Assembly (NCBI RefSeq): GCF_900105185.1
Contig: NZ_FNTJ01000001.1
Span: 310,001-374,000 of the forward strand
Reading direction: 5' to 3'
DNA from: Pseudomonas saponiphila
GTDB taxonomy: Bacteria; Pseudomonadota; Gammaproteobacteria; Pseudomonadales; Pseudomonadaceae
DNA length: 64,000 nucleotides
Part shown: positions 1-8,123 of the stretch, piece by piece
How positions within the stretch are numbered: position 1 is the stretch's first letter
Layout of the letters: every line of letters begins with the position of its first letter
Notes under the pieces: model-generated
Seen by the model: the letters and a program-made list of their open reading frames with translations, nothing else
The model's database searches: none
Told to the model about the DNA's origin: nothing
Position numbers and translations under genes: made by a program

Positions 1-411
1 CTGGGCGTGGGCCTTGATCCGCAGGGCCGGTTGCTGGTCGGCGCTGAGCAGGGTGGCGCTGTAGCGCACCTGGTCGCTCTGCTGGATAAAGCCGATGTAC
101 AGGGTCGCCAGCACCGCGCAGGCGGCGAGCGCCAGACGCCAGCGCATCCACAGCGGGCTCTTCTGCGGTACGTGCAGGACTTGCGGTTCGATGCGTGCCT
201 GGATACTCGCCCAGACCCGTTCCGGCACCGCCGCTTCAGGCAGGGCTTCGGTCAGGCAGGTAAGGCTTTCCTGCCACTGCGCCAGTTCTTCGCGCAGCGC
301 CGGGTCGTCCAGCAAGAGCATTTCGAAGCGTCGGCGGGCGGCGCCCTGCATCAGGCCGATGGCGTAGTCGGCGGCCAGGGCGCGCCGGCGTTCAGGGGTT
401 CGATAGTTCAT
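1..411 (-). CDS. Anti-sigma factor (RskA/ChrR type), 3' end cut off by the window edge
   Basis: Partial gene, 137 codons visible, starting MNYRTPERRRALAADYAIGL. Residues 1-60 have the composition of an anti-sigma zinc-finger-like N-terminal domain (alternating DYAIG, RRRFE, LREEL helices) but lack the His-Cys-Cys zinc ligands. A single hydrophobic segment lies near residues 91-108 and a periplasmic domain begins after it, which is the layout of RskA-family membrane anti-sigma factors. The start codon overlaps the stop of the preceding sigma-factor gene as ATGA, so the two are translationally coupled and very likely act as a pair: the membrane protein holds the sigma factor until an envelope or redox signal arrives. 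The C-terminal domain is outside the window, so the signal cannot be guessed. Confidence 0.8.
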   Translation of the reverse strand, partial: MNYRTPERRRALAADYAIGLMQGAARRRFEMLLLDDPALREELAQWQESLTCLTEALPEAAVPERVWASIQARIEPQVLHVPQKSPLWMRWRLALAACAVLATLYIGFIQQSDQVRYSATLLSADQQPALRIKAHAQ

Positions 412-956
412 GATTCAAGGCACCGGCGCAGGCGTTCCATGCCCCGACGAATCCAGGATTTGACCGAGCCCAGGGGCGCGGCCAGGTGTTCGGCCAGTTC
501 CGAGCAGGACAGGCCCTGGAAGTAGGCCACGGTGATGGATTGGCGCTGCATGCCGTCGAGGCTTTCCAGGCAGCGGTTCAGGGCCCGGGCGGCGCGGGCG
601 CTGTCCAGCTGGTCGTGGGCCGAGGGCGTTTCATCTTCCAGCTGTTGTTCCTCGAGTTCGCCCAGGGGCCGTTCGCGGTGTTTGCGCAACTGGTCGATGG
701 CCTGGTTGCGGGTGATGTTGACCATCCAGGTCAGGGGCGCGGACAGGTGCGGCTGGTAGCGCACGGCGTTGTTCCAGATGCGCACGAAGCTTTCTTGCAG
801 CACCTCTTCGGCCAGATCGCGACGGCCCATGAAGCGCAGGGCGACGCCATGCAGACGCGGGGCAACCATGTGATAGAGGGTTTCGAAGGCTCGGCGGTCG
901 CCCAGTGAACACTGGGCCAGCAGGTGCCGCAGCTGATCGGTGTCGAGGCTCGAAAT
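408..956 (-). CDS. ECF RNA polymerase sigma factor (SigK/RpoE group)
   Basis: About 182 residues. Region 2 is seen in the stretch LYHMVAPRLHGVALRF...EEVLQESFVRIW (core binding and -10 recognition), and region 4 in the C-terminal helix-turn-helix GLSCSELAEHLAAPLGSVKSWIRRG. It directs RNA polymerase to a regulon controlled by the coupled anti-sigma gene that follows with an ATGA overlap. Start choice is unusual. The furthest upstream ATG (1067) has no ribosome-binding site and gives an uncharacteristic Arg/Pro-rich extension. A good AGGAG at 964-968 is followed after 7 bases by an in-frame ATT at 954-956, which gives the normal family length. ATT is therefore proposed as a rare start codon; this is inference. 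Confidence 0.85.
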   Translation of the reverse strand: MSSLDTDQLRHLLAQCSLGDRRAFETLYHMVAPRLHGVALRFMGRRDLAEEVLQESFVRIWNNAVRYQPHLSAPLTWMVNITRNQAIDQLRKHRERPLGELEEQQLEDETPSAHDQLDSARAARALNRCLESLDGMQRQSITVAYFQGLSCSELAEHLAAPLGSVKSWIRRGMERLRRCLES

Positions 957-1237
957 GGCGATTCTCCTGACAGGAACGGGGGCAAGGGCCAGCGACAGGC
1001 GCCGACTGACGCAGCCAGAGATTAGTCCAGGGTGGGTGGTTGTTCCATTCACGTCCTGTTGCCTCATGCCGGGGCCCGGGGGTGGCGCTTGTGGACGATA
1101 TACGCAGCAGCGGCGGAGCTGGATGCAGGCGCCGGACGGCAGGGCGGGCGTCGGAACATTCGCTGTCGGTTTCAGTCAAATCTGTGCTTTCTCGCCGCCC
1201 GAGTCCGGACGGTTTCCCGCCCCATGAGGTTGTTTCG

Positions 1238-1801
1238 ATGAATATTCCACGCGGTTTTGCCCTGGCTACCCTGATGACCCTGGCAGCCGGCTCGGCGTTG
1301 GCCGGCGGTTTCAGCTTGAGCGACGCGGCCAACGCCATTGCCGGCATGCAGGGCGGCGACAAGGCCGCTGCCGCCGCGCCGACTTCCCAGACCGCCGGCC
1401 TGCTGGGCACCCTGGCGCAACTCAATGTCACCCCTGAGCAGGCCATCGGCGGTACTGGCGCCATGCTCGGCTTGGCGAAGAATCAACTCAGCGGTTCCGA
1501 CTATTCGCAACTGAGCCAGAGCGTACCGGGCCTGGACCAGCTCTCGGGCGGCAACGCCCTGGGCAGCCTGGGCGCCTTGAGCGGCCTGCTCGGCCAGTCT
1601 TCCGGCAAGAGCGCCGGCCTGGGCAGCGCCCTGGGCAACGTCAAGGACACCAATGACCTGAACAACGCCTTTGGCGCCCTGGGCATGGACAGCGGCATGA
1701 TCGGCCAGTTTGCCCCGCTGATCCTGCAGTACCTGGGGCAGCAGGGTGTTGGTGGTTCCCTGCTGCAAAGCCTGGGCGGCATCTGGGGCGTGAACCAGTA
1801 A
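1238..1801 (+). CDS. DUF2780 family exported protein
   Basis: 187 residues with a Sec signal peptide (MNIPRGFALATLMTLAAGSALA, cleavage after ALA near residue 21). The mature part is low in charge and rich in Gly, Ala, Ser, Leu and Gln, with repeated amphipathic stretches such as LGALSGLLG and LGSLLQSLGG, as in the DUF2780 family (a VcgC/VcgE-like group of unknown function). The start is fixed by a GAGGT eight bases upstream of ATG 1238; an upstream in-frame extension lacks a ribosome site and would bury the signal peptide. It is divergent from the sigma-factor gene, so it could be a target of that sigma factor. That is a guess from position only. Confidence 0.8.
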   Translation: MNIPRGFALATLMTLAAGSALAGGFSLSDAANAIAGMQGGDKAAAAAPTSQTAGLLGTLAQLNVTPEQAIGGTGAMLGLAKNQLSGSDYSQLSQSVPGLDQLSGGNALGSLGALSGLLGQSSGKSAGLGSALGNVKDTNDLNNAFGALGMDSGMIGQFAPLILQYLGQQGVGGSLLQSLGGIWGVNQ

Positions 1802-1946
1802 CGCCTCCCGGCCCCGGCGCGATCGGCGTCGGGGCTATCGCTCTCGGAGCTTCCCGCGAGCCCTGAAACTTTACCTTTGCGGAGTTTTCGCCCAATCCGG
1901 CCTGTGCTATATCTCGCGCCCCGTTTTCCAAGGAAGTTTGAACGCG

Positions 1947-2375
1947 ATGTTCATGGATGCACTGAAGATGTCTTTGCCCGCCGACGCGGTGCTCGGTTTC
2001 ATGCTCTACATGCTGGGCGCAGCCCTGGTGTTTGCCCTCTACGCGTTCATCTACACGCGCCTGACCCCCTATAACGAATTCGCCCTGATCCGCCAGGGCA
2101 ACAGTGCCGCCTCCATCGCCCTGTCCGGCGCCTTGCTGGGCTTTGCGATCCCGGTGGCCAGCGCGATTTCCCATTCCATTTCGATCATCGATTTCCTGCT
2201 TTGGGCCGGCATTGCCTCGGTGGTGCAGGTGCTGGCGTTCTTTGTCGTCAGCCTGACCCTCAAGGGGCTGTCCCAGCGCATTGCCAACCAGGAAAATTCC
2301 GCGGCGATCCTGGTGGCTTCGGTGTCTGTCGGTGTTGGCCTGCTGAATGCGGCCTGCATGACCCCATCGGTCTGA
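1947..2375 (+). CDS. DUF350 (YjfL-type) integral membrane protein
   Basis: About 142 residues with four hydrophobic segments (roughly 14-35, 50-72, 76-97 and 115-138), as in DUF350/YjfL inner-membrane proteins. An AAGGAAG at 1930-1936 sits about 10 bases before ATG 1947; the in-frame TTG at 1938 is too close to it. The gene is followed after 10 bases by a DUF1190 lipoprotein gene and then by a glutathionylspermidine-synthase-like gene. The same three families are neighbours in the E. coli yjfIJKLMC cluster, which supports the identification. The function of the membrane protein is unknown; the context suggests a shared role in the envelope with the ATP-grasp partner. Confidence 0.85.
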   Translation: MFMDALKMSLPADAVLGFMLYMLGAALVFALYAFIYTRLTPYNEFALIRQGNSAASIALSGALLGFAIPVASAISHSISIIDFLLWAGIASVVQVLAFFVVSLTLKGLSQRIANQENSAAILVASVSVGVGLLNAACMTPSV

Positions 2376-2385
2376 GGGCATCGGC

Positions 2386-3108
2386 ATGAAACGCAGTAAA
2401 AGCGTGCGCCTGGTGCTGCTGGGCAGTGTGCCGTTCGCCTTGGCGGCTTGTGATGGCCAGCCTCAGGCGACGCGTGAAGTGCGTCAGGTCCAGCATTTCA
2501 CCAGCCCACAGGAGTGCGAGCAGGCGCAGATCCCACTGGATATCTGCCAGTCGGCCCGCGACGACGCCTGGGAGCGTAGTGACGTGGTGGCCCCGCGTTA
2601 TCAGGACCTGCAAGACTGCGAGGAGGACTTCTACCCCGGCAATTGCAAGGTCTCCATCTACAATCGCACCTACATACCGACGTTCGAGGGCTTTGCCCTG
2701 ACCAGCGAGCGTACGGTGCCGGTCAAGCCCGAGGATGAGCAACAGCAGCAGGGCAGCTCCGGCAGCTCCAGCGGTAGCAGTTCGTTCAGCTCCGGCGGTG
2801 GTGGCGCCTCCAGCTCCGGTTCGGGTTCCAGCTTCTGGCGCTGGATCGGCCTGGACTCGACCCCGGAGCCGCGCTATTTCAGCGAGGCGCTGTACAGGGA
2901 GCGCGACGGTCGTGGCGGCTCGCAACTCAGTACCCTCAGCCAGCAGGTGGAGGCCGGAAAGTCCTTCAGCCTTGCCAACAACGGTGGCCGTTTCGGTATT
3001 TCCAGCCCGGAGAACTTCACCCGAGCCGGCAACTCCATGGCCGGCGCCCATGAGGTGGTGAGCCGCGGTGGTTTCGGTTCCGGGCACAGCTGGGGCTTCG
3101 GTTCTTGA
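2386..3108 (+). CDS. DUF1190 (YjfM-type) lipoprotein
   Basis: 240 residues. The N-terminus MKRSKSVRLVLLGSVPFALAACDG is a lipoprotein signal with lipobox LAAC, so the mature protein should begin with a lipid-modified Cys near residue 22. The next 80 residues contain conserved-looking Cys pairs (ECEQ, DICQ, DCEED, NCKV) that could form disulfides in the periplasm. A Gln then Ser/Gly-rich linker (about 118-150) precedes an aromatic C-terminal part ending in Gly/Ser/Phe repeats (GGFGSGHSWGFGS). This matches DUF1190 proteins. Its stop codon overlaps the start of the next gene as TTGA, so the lipoprotein and the synthetase-like protein are made together. Confidence 0.83.
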   Translation: MKRSKSVRLVLLGSVPFALAACDGQPQATREVRQVQHFTSPQECEQAQIPLDICQSARDDAWERSDVVAPRYQDLQDCEEDFYPGNCKVSIYNRTYIPTFEGFALTSERTVPVKPEDEQQQQGSSGSSSGSSSFSSGGGGASSSGSGSSFWRWIGLDSTPEPRYFSEALYRERDGRGGSQLSTLSQQVEAGKSFSLANNGGRFGISSPENFTRAGNSMAGAHEVVSRGGFGSGHSWGFGS

Positions 3109-4259
3109 AGCGCATCCCCAGCACCCCGCGGGCGGATTGGCAGGCCACGGCCGAGCAACTGGGCTTTGCCTTCCACACCTTCGACGGCGAGCCGTACTGG
3201 GACGAGTCGGCCTACTACCGCTTCAGCCTGCGGCAGATCGAGGACGACCTGGAAGACCCGACCCAGGAACTGCACGAGCTGTGCATGGCCCTGGTGGCCG
3301 AAGTGGTGGACAGCGAAGAGCTGCTGCAGCGCCTGGCGATCCCTGCGGCCTTTCACGAATTGATCCGCCAATCGTGGAAGCAGGGCGAGCCCCATCTCTA
3401 CGGGCGCATGGACCTGTGCTACGACGGCGCAGGCCCGGCCAAGTTGCTGGAGACCAATTACGACACGCCGACTTCGCTGTATGAGGCGAGTTTCTTCCAG
3501 TACGTCTGGCTGGAGCAGCAGTTGCAGCGCGGGCAGTTGCCGGCCGGCTGCGATCAGTTCAACAGCATCGAGGACAAGCTGCTGCAGGCCTTCGTCCAGG
3601 GCGGCTTCAAGTCGCCGATGCACTTTGCCTCGGTGCGCGATTCGCTGGAGGATCGTGGCACGGTCGAATACCTGCGCGATATCGCCCGTCAGGCTGGCCT
3701 GGGTACGCGGCTGATCGCCATCGAGGACATCGGCCTGAATGCCGGTGGGCGTTTCGTCGACCTGCTGGAGATGCCCATCGACAGCCTGTTCAAGCTCTAT
3801 CCCTGGGAGCATCTGTTCAACGAAGCCTACGGCCCGGCGATTGCCGGCAGCGGCACGCAATTTGTCGAGCCGCCGTGGAAGGCGATCCTCTCCAACAAGG
3901 GCGCCATGGCGCTGTTATGGGAGCGGCATGCAGGGCACCCGAACCTGCTGCCGGCGTTTATCGACGATGACCCCACTGCCCGCCTGGGCCCGGGTTGGGT
4001 GCGCAAGCCGTTCTTTTCCCGGGAAGGCGCCAATGTGGAAATCTGCACCGCGGGCGGTGAGCGCCTGATCGAAGCCGGGCCCTATGGCGGGCCCTGCATC
4101 CGTCAGCAGTTTCACCCGCTGCCGGTATTTGCCGGCAACCACACGGTGATTGGCAGTTGGGTGATTGGCGACCAGCCGGCGGGGATCGGCATTCGCGAGG
4201 ACAACTCGCCGATCACCAAGGACAGCAGCCGCTTCCTGCCCCACGTGATCAGCGATTGA
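3105..4259 (+). CDS. Glutathionylspermidine synthase-like ATP-grasp protein (YjfC type)
   Basis: 384 residues, the length of YjfC-type proteins, which keep only the synthetase half of E. coli Gsp. Family landmarks are GEPYWDESAYYRF near the N-terminus, GRMDLCYDG, LLETNYDTPTSLYE (metal/ATP-binding acidic stretch), KAILSNKGAMALLWE, WVRKPFFSREGAN and the C-terminal GSWVIGDQPAGIGIREDNSPIT. Members of the family are predicted ATP-dependent amide-bond ligases; the true substrates of this subgroup are not established. The start is TTG at 3105, overlapping the upstream stop codon as TTGA, with no separate ribosome site, so translation is probably coupled. The gene ends one base before the convergent acyltransferase gene. 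Confidence 0.88.
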   Translation: MKRIPSTPRADWQATAEQLGFAFHTFDGEPYWDESAYYRFSLRQIEDDLEDPTQELHELCMALVAEVVDSEELLQRLAIPAAFHELIRQSWKQGEPHLYGRMDLCYDGAGPAKLLETNYDTPTSLYEASFFQYVWLEQQLQRGQLPAGCDQFNSIEDKLLQAFVQGGFKSPMHFASVRDSLEDRGTVEYLRDIARQAGLGTRLIAIEDIGLNAGGRFVDLLEMPIDSLFKLYPWEHLFNEAYGPAIAGSGTQFVEPPWKAILSNKGAMALLWERHAGHPNLLPAFIDDDPTARLGPGWVRKPFFSREGANVEICTAGGERLIEAGPYGGPCIRQQFHPLPVFAGNHTVIGSWVIGDQPAGIGIREDNSPITKDSSRFLPHVISD

Positions 4260-5147
4260 TCAGCGGCGTTCGTTCAGCAGTTCGCTGATGCGCTGGTCCT
4301 TGTCGGTCCACAGCTGGTTGACCCAGTCCTGCACCTTTTGGCGGAACGCCGGGTCGTTTTCGTAATCGCCCTGCCACAGCGCCGGGTCCAGTTCGCGGGT
4401 GCGGATGTCGATGATCACCTTGGGCACGTTGCCGCTGATCAGGTCCCAGAAACCGGGAATGCGTTCTTGGGGATAGACCACGGTCACGTCCAGCATCGCG
4501 TCCAGCTGTTCACCCAGGGCCGCGAGGACGAAGGCCACGCCGCCGGCCTTGGGCTTGAGCAGGTGCTGGAAGGGCGAGTCTTGTTGCTGGCGCTTGGCCG
4601 GGGTGAAGCGGGTGCCTTCCAGGTAGTTGACCACGGTCACCGGCTGGCGCTTGAACAGCTCGCAGGCGGCTTTGGTGATTTCCAGGTCCTTGCCTTGCAG
4701 CTCCGGGTGCTTGGCCAGGAACGCCTTGCTGTAGCGCTTCATGAAGGGGTAGTCCAGAGCCCACCAGGCCAGGCCCAGGAACGGCACCCAGATCAGTTCC
4801 TTCTTGAGGAAGAACTTGAAGAACGGCGTGCGCCGGTTGAGGGTCTGGATCAGGGCCGGGATGTCGACCCAGGACTGGTGGTTGCTCACCACCAGGTAGG
4901 AGGTGTCGACCCGCAGGCCATCGCCACCGCGAATGTCCCAGCGGGTGGGGATGCAGCAGGCAAAGATCAGCTTGTCGATCTCGGCCCAGGTTTCGGCGAT
5001 CCACATCACCGCCCCCGAGGCGCAGTCGCGCAGGCGCCCGGGCAGGACCAGCTTGAGCAGGGCAAACACCATCAGCGGGCCGAACAGCACCAGGGTGTTG
5101 AGCAGCAGGAGCAGGGTGACGAAACAGCCGGTGAGCAGGCGGCGCAT
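4260..5147 (-). CDS. 1-acyl-sn-glycerol-3-phosphate acyltransferase family protein (YihG-like)
   Basis: 295 residues. An N-terminal hydrophobic segment (about 5-35) anchors it to the inner membrane. The acyltransferase HX4D motif is NHQSWVD, and the second substrate motif is YLEGTRF. The stretch WVPFLGLAWWALDYPFMKRYSKAFLAKHPELQG is split in the family between blocks II and III and closely resembles E. coli YihG as I remember it. The likely role is transfer of acyl chains to lysophospholipid in membrane lipid synthesis or remodelling. ATG 5147 is supported by AAGAG seven bases upstream; longer in-frame starts run into the tandem repeats at 5206-5295. It is convergent with the synthetase-like gene, with no gap. 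Confidence 0.88.
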   Translation of the reverse strand: MRRLLTGCFVTLLLLLNTLVLFGPLMVFALLKLVLPGRLRDCASGAVMWIAETWAEIDKLIFACCIPTRWDIRGGDGLRVDTSYLVVSNHQSWVDIPALIQTLNRRTPFFKFFLKKELIWVPFLGLAWWALDYPFMKRYSKAFLAKHPELQGKDLEITKAACELFKRQPVTVVNYLEGTRFTPAKRQQQDSPFQHLLKPKAGGVAFVLAALGEQLDAMLDVTVVYPQERIPGFWDLISGNVPKVIIDIRTRELDPALWQGDYENDPAFRQKVQDWVNQLWTDKDQRISELLNERR

Positions 5148-5205
5148 AAGGCACTCTTGGCAATCTTTTGAGCGCGCCATGATAAGCAGCTTCGGCGGGT
5201 ACGCC

Positions 5206-5295
5206 AAATGGCAAGCGGCAAGTAGCAAGCTGCAAGCTGCAAGCGGCGAGCTCCAAGCTTGAGGCTTGAGGCTTGAGGCTTGAGGCTTGAGGCTT
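5206..5295. repeat. Tandem heptanucleotide repeat
   Basis: Five perfect head-to-tail copies of GAGGCTT occupy 5261-5295. They are preceded by degenerate copies of a related 7-base unit (AAGCTGC/AAGCGGC) from about 5206. The array lies between the divergent acyltransferase and protease genes. Perfect short repeats of this kind vary in copy number by replication slippage, and here they could alter the distance between the two promoters. No function is known to me. Confidence 0.85.
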
Positions 5296-5373
5296 GCAGC
5301 TGCCTTCATCCGAACCATTTGGTTGGCCGCGGTCTAAAATCCCGCTGCCCCTCTTTTCAAGGAATCCACTGTC

Positions 5374-5874
5374 GTGAAATCTGTCCTTGCTCTTGTTTCG
5401 CTGTTGGCGCTGCCGGTGATGGCCGCCGAGCCGACCCTGTATGGCCGTTACGAGTACATTCGCCTGCCGGAAATCGGTGAAACCCTGCAGGCCAAGATGG
5501 ACACCGGGGCCCTGACCGCGTCGCTGTCGGCCAGGGATATCCAGACCTTTACCCGCGATGGCGAGGACTGGGTGCGCTTCCGTCTGGCCACCAAGGATGC
5601 CGGGAGCAAGGTCTATGAACACAAGGTGGCGCGCATCAGCAAGATCAAGAGCCGTTCCGAGGAGGGCGACGAGGCCGAAGAACCGCAGTCGGCCAAGCGC
5701 CCGGTGGTGGAGCTGGAGATGTGCCTGGGCAACGTCAAGCGCACGGTGGAGGTCAACCTCACCGACCGCAGCAGCTTCAACTATCCGTTGCTGATCGGCG
5801 CCAAGGCGCTGCGGGAATTCGGCGCGGCGGTGAACCCGGCGCGGCGCTATACCGCTGACAAGCCCGACTGCTGA
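5374..5874 (+). CDS. Retropepsin-like ATP-dependent zinc protease family protein (RimK-associated, PF05618 type)
   Basis: 166 residues starting at GTG 5374, with AAGGA about 10 bases upstream. Residues 1-18 form a signal peptide (MKSVLALVSLLALPVMAAEP), so the protein is exported. The mature part has YGRYEYIRLPEIGETLQAKMDTGALTASLSA; the DTGA at residues 43-46 is the catalytic-Asp motif of retropepsin-like proteases. Two further family blocks are VRFRL and the C-terminal SSFNYPLLIGAKALREFGAAVNPARRY. Cytosolic relatives occur next to RimK ligases, but this exported version has no such neighbour and instead lies just before creBC. Its substrate is unknown. Confidence 0.85.
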   Translation: MKSVLALVSLLALPVMAAEPTLYGRYEYIRLPEIGETLQAKMDTGALTASLSARDIQTFTRDGEDWVRFRLATKDAGSKVYEHKVARISKIKSRSEEGDEAEEPQSAKRPVVELEMCLGNVKRTVEVNLTDRSSFNYPLLIGAKALREFGAAVNPARRYTADKPDC

Positions 5875-5933
5875 TTGACGGGATACCGGGCATCCGGCAC
5901 CGTTCTCCCACTGAATTTGCGTGCTTGGATGCC

Positions 5934-6614
5934 ATGCCCCATATCCTGATTGTCGAAGACGAAGCGGCCATTGCCGACACCCTGATCTTCGCCCTGCAAG
6001 GCGAAGGCTTCACCACCACCTGGCTGAGCCTGGGCCATGCGGCCCTGGAGCATCAGCGGGTAACCCCGGCGGACCTGATCATCCTCGATATCGGCCTGCC
6101 GGATATCAGCGGCTTTGAAACCTGCAAGCAGCTGCGGCGCTTCAGCGAAGTGCCGGTGATGTTCCTCAGCGCCCGAGACGGTGAGATCGATCGGGTGGTG
6201 GGCCTGGAGATCGGCGCCGACGATTATGTGGTCAAGCCCTTCAGCCCCCGGGAAGTGGCGGCGCGGGTCAAGGCGATCCTCAAGCGCATGACCCCGCGAG
6301 CGGCGCCCGAGGCGGCCCCGGCGCTGTTTGTCATAGACCCGGAGCGGGTGCAGATCAGTTATCGGGCCCAACCCCTGAGCCTGACCCGACATGAGTTCCG
6401 CCTGCTGCAATGCCTGCTGGAGCAGCCCGAGCGGGTGTTCAGTCGCGAGCAGTTGCTCGATGCCCTGGGGGTGGTGGCGGATGTCGGCTACGAGCGCAAT
6501 ATCGACAGTCATATCAAGAGCCTGCGGGCCAAGCTGCGCCTGGTGGCGGCCGAGGCCGAGCCGATCCAGACCCATCGCGGCCTGGGCTACAGCTACAGCC
6601 CGAGCCAAGCCTGA
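5934..6614 (+). CDS. creB: Response regulator CreB
   Basis: 226 residues of the OmpR/PhoB class. The receiver domain has acidic pair E8/D9, phosphoacceptor D52 (LDIGLPD), S79 and K101 (VVKPF). A winged-helix DNA-binding domain follows from about residue 130 (SLTRHEFRLLQCLLEQPERVFSREQLLDAL...IDSHIKSLRAKL). It is the output partner of CreC, whose gene starts inside its stop codon (TGATG). In Escherichia, Aeromonas and Pseudomonas, CreBC/BlrAB controls creD and links metabolism or peptidoglycan stress to beta-lactam response. ATG 5934 gives MPHILIVEDE, the usual start; the in-frame TTG 9 bases upstream has no better ribosome site. Confidence 0.92.
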   Translation: MPHILIVEDEAAIADTLIFALQGEGFTTTWLSLGHAALEHQRVTPADLIILDIGLPDISGFETCKQLRRFSEVPVMFLSARDGEIDRVVGLEIGADDYVVKPFSPREVAARVKAILKRMTPRAAPEAAPALFVIDPERVQISYRAQPLSLTRHEFRLLQCLLEQPERVFSREQLLDALGVVADVGYERNIDSHIKSLRAKLRLVAAEAEPIQTHRGLGYSYSPSQA

Positions 6615-8032
6615 TGACGCTGGGTATCCGCATCTTCCTGGTCTACCTGCTGTTCATCAGCCTGACCGGCTATTTCGTGCTGAGCACGGTGATGAAGGAG
6701 ATCCGCCCCGGCGTGCGCCAGTCCACCGAGGAAACCCTGGTGGACACCGCCAACCTGCTGGCGGAAATCCTGCGGGACGATTTCAAGGCCGGCACCCTCA
6801 GCGAGAACCGCTGGCCGCAACTGTTGCGGGCCTATGGCGAGCGGCAACCGGCGGCGACCATCTGGGGCCTGCCGAAGAATCAGGTCAACCACCGCATCTA
6901 CGTCACCGACGCCAAGGGCATCGTGGTCCTGGACTCCAGCGGCCTGGCGGTGGGCCAGGATTATTCGCGCTGGAACGATGTCTACCTGACTCTGCGCGGC
7001 CAATATGGCGCGCGTTCGTCGCGCTCGCTGGCCGACGATCCCAATTCCTCGGTGATGCACGTGGGCGCGCCGATCCGCGACAACGGCCAGATCATCGGTG
7101 TGGTCACCGTGGCCAAGCCCAACAGTTCCCTGCAGCCCTACGTCGACCGCACCGAGCGCCGCCTGCTGTGGTACGGCGCCGGGCTGATCGCCATGGGCCT
7201 GCTGTTTGGCGCCTTGCTGTCCTGGTGGCTGAGCGCGGCGTTGCGGCGCATGACCGCCTACGCCCTGGCGGTCAGTGAAGGCCGCCGGGCCGAGCTGCCG
7301 CACTATCGCGGCGGCGAAATGGAACAACTGGCGACGGCGGTGGAGCGCATGCGTACCCAGCTCGAAGGCAAGGCCTATGTCGAGCGCTACGTACACACCC
7401 TGACCCACGAACTGAAGAGCCCGCTGGCGGCGATTCGTGGGGCGGCGGAGCTGCTGCAGAGCGAGATGCCCCTGGAGCAGCGCCAGCGCTTCGTCGGCAA
7501 TATCGACAGTGAAAGCGCGCGCATGCAGCAGTTGATCGAGCGCCTGCTGAACCTGGCGCAAGTGGAGCAGCGCCAGGGCCTGGAAGAGCGGGTCAGCGTA
7601 CCCTTGGCGCCCTTGTGCAAGGAGCTGCTGAACAGCCAGCACGGGCGTATCGAAGGCAAGCAACTGCAGGTGGAACTGCGGGTGCCGGCGGAACTGGCCT
7701 GGTCCGGCGAGCCGTTCCTGCTGCGCCAGGCCCTGGGCAACCTGCTGACCAACGCCCTGGATTTCAGCCCCGTGGGCGGCCTGTTGCGTTGCACGGCGCA
7801 GCGGGTGGAGGAGGGCGTGGAGCTGGTGCTGTTCAACCAGGGCGAGCCGATTCCGGACTACGCCCTGCCGCGCCTGTGCGAGCGCTTCTATTCCCTGCCG
7901 CGCCCGGACAGCGGGCGCAAGAGCACCGGCCTGGGGCTGAACTTCGTCGAGGAAGTGGTGCAGTTGCATGGCGGTCGGATGCACATCGAGAACGTGCCGG
8001 GCGGGGTCCAGGTGAGCGTGCGCCTGTCCTGA
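6614..8032 (+). CDS. creC: Sensor histidine kinase CreC
   Basis: 472 residues, essentially the length of E. coli CreC. A transmembrane helix at about 5-28 and another at about 186-208 bracket a periplasmic sensor domain, followed by HAMP-like sequence. The dimerisation/phosphoacceptor box is YVHTLTHELKSPLAAIRG with H265. ATPase boxes are QALGNLLTNALDFS (N box) and GRKSTGLGLNFVEEVV (G box). It autophosphorylates and passes phosphate to CreB D52. ATG 6614 overlaps the creB stop, so the pair is coupled. The kinase and the CreD target follow the usual creBCD order; no creA lies directly upstream. Confidence 0.93.
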   Translation: MTLGIRIFLVYLLFISLTGYFVLSTVMKEIRPGVRQSTEETLVDTANLLAEILRDDFKAGTLSENRWPQLLRAYGERQPAATIWGLPKNQVNHRIYVTDAKGIVVLDSSGLAVGQDYSRWNDVYLTLRGQYGARSSRSLADDPNSSVMHVGAPIRDNGQIIGVVTVAKPNSSLQPYVDRTERRLLWYGAGLIAMGLLFGALLSWWLSAALRRMTAYALAVSEGRRAELPHYRGGEMEQLATAVERMRTQLEGKAYVERYVHTLTHELKSPLAAIRGAAELLQSEMPLEQRQRFVGNIDSESARMQQLIERLLNLAQVEQRQGLEERVSVPLAPLCKELLNSQHGRIEGKQLQVELRVPAELAWSGEPFLLRQALGNLLTNALDFSPVGGLLRCTAQRVEEGVELVLFNQGEPIPDYALPRLCERFYSLPRPDSGRKSTGLGLNFVEEVVQLHGGRMHIENVPGGVQVSVRLS

Positions 8033-8042
8033 GTGGGGATTC

Positions 8043-8058
8043 TCCACAGAGTCTCCAC
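8043..8058 (+). promoter_or_regulatory. Candidate cre-tag (CreB-binding direct repeat) before creD
   Basis: The sequence TCCAC-AGAGTC-TCCAC is a direct repeat with the same half-site length and 6-base spacer as the known cre-tag TTCAC-N6-TTCAC, with one mismatch per half. It lies 66 bases before the creD start and about 9 bases upstream of a possible -10 (CATAAA, 8067-8072), the place expected for an activator site. The match is seen directly; binding by CreB is inference. Confidence 0.6.
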
Positions 8059-8123
8059 ATTGCTCCCATAAAACCCCCATGCCCGCGTCCCAGACTCTCT
8101 CCCATTCCAACTGGGAGAGCCTC

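Noticed and set aside
5206..5295. CRISPR array
   Set aside because: The repeat unit is seven bases with no spacers; no cas genes are present in the window.
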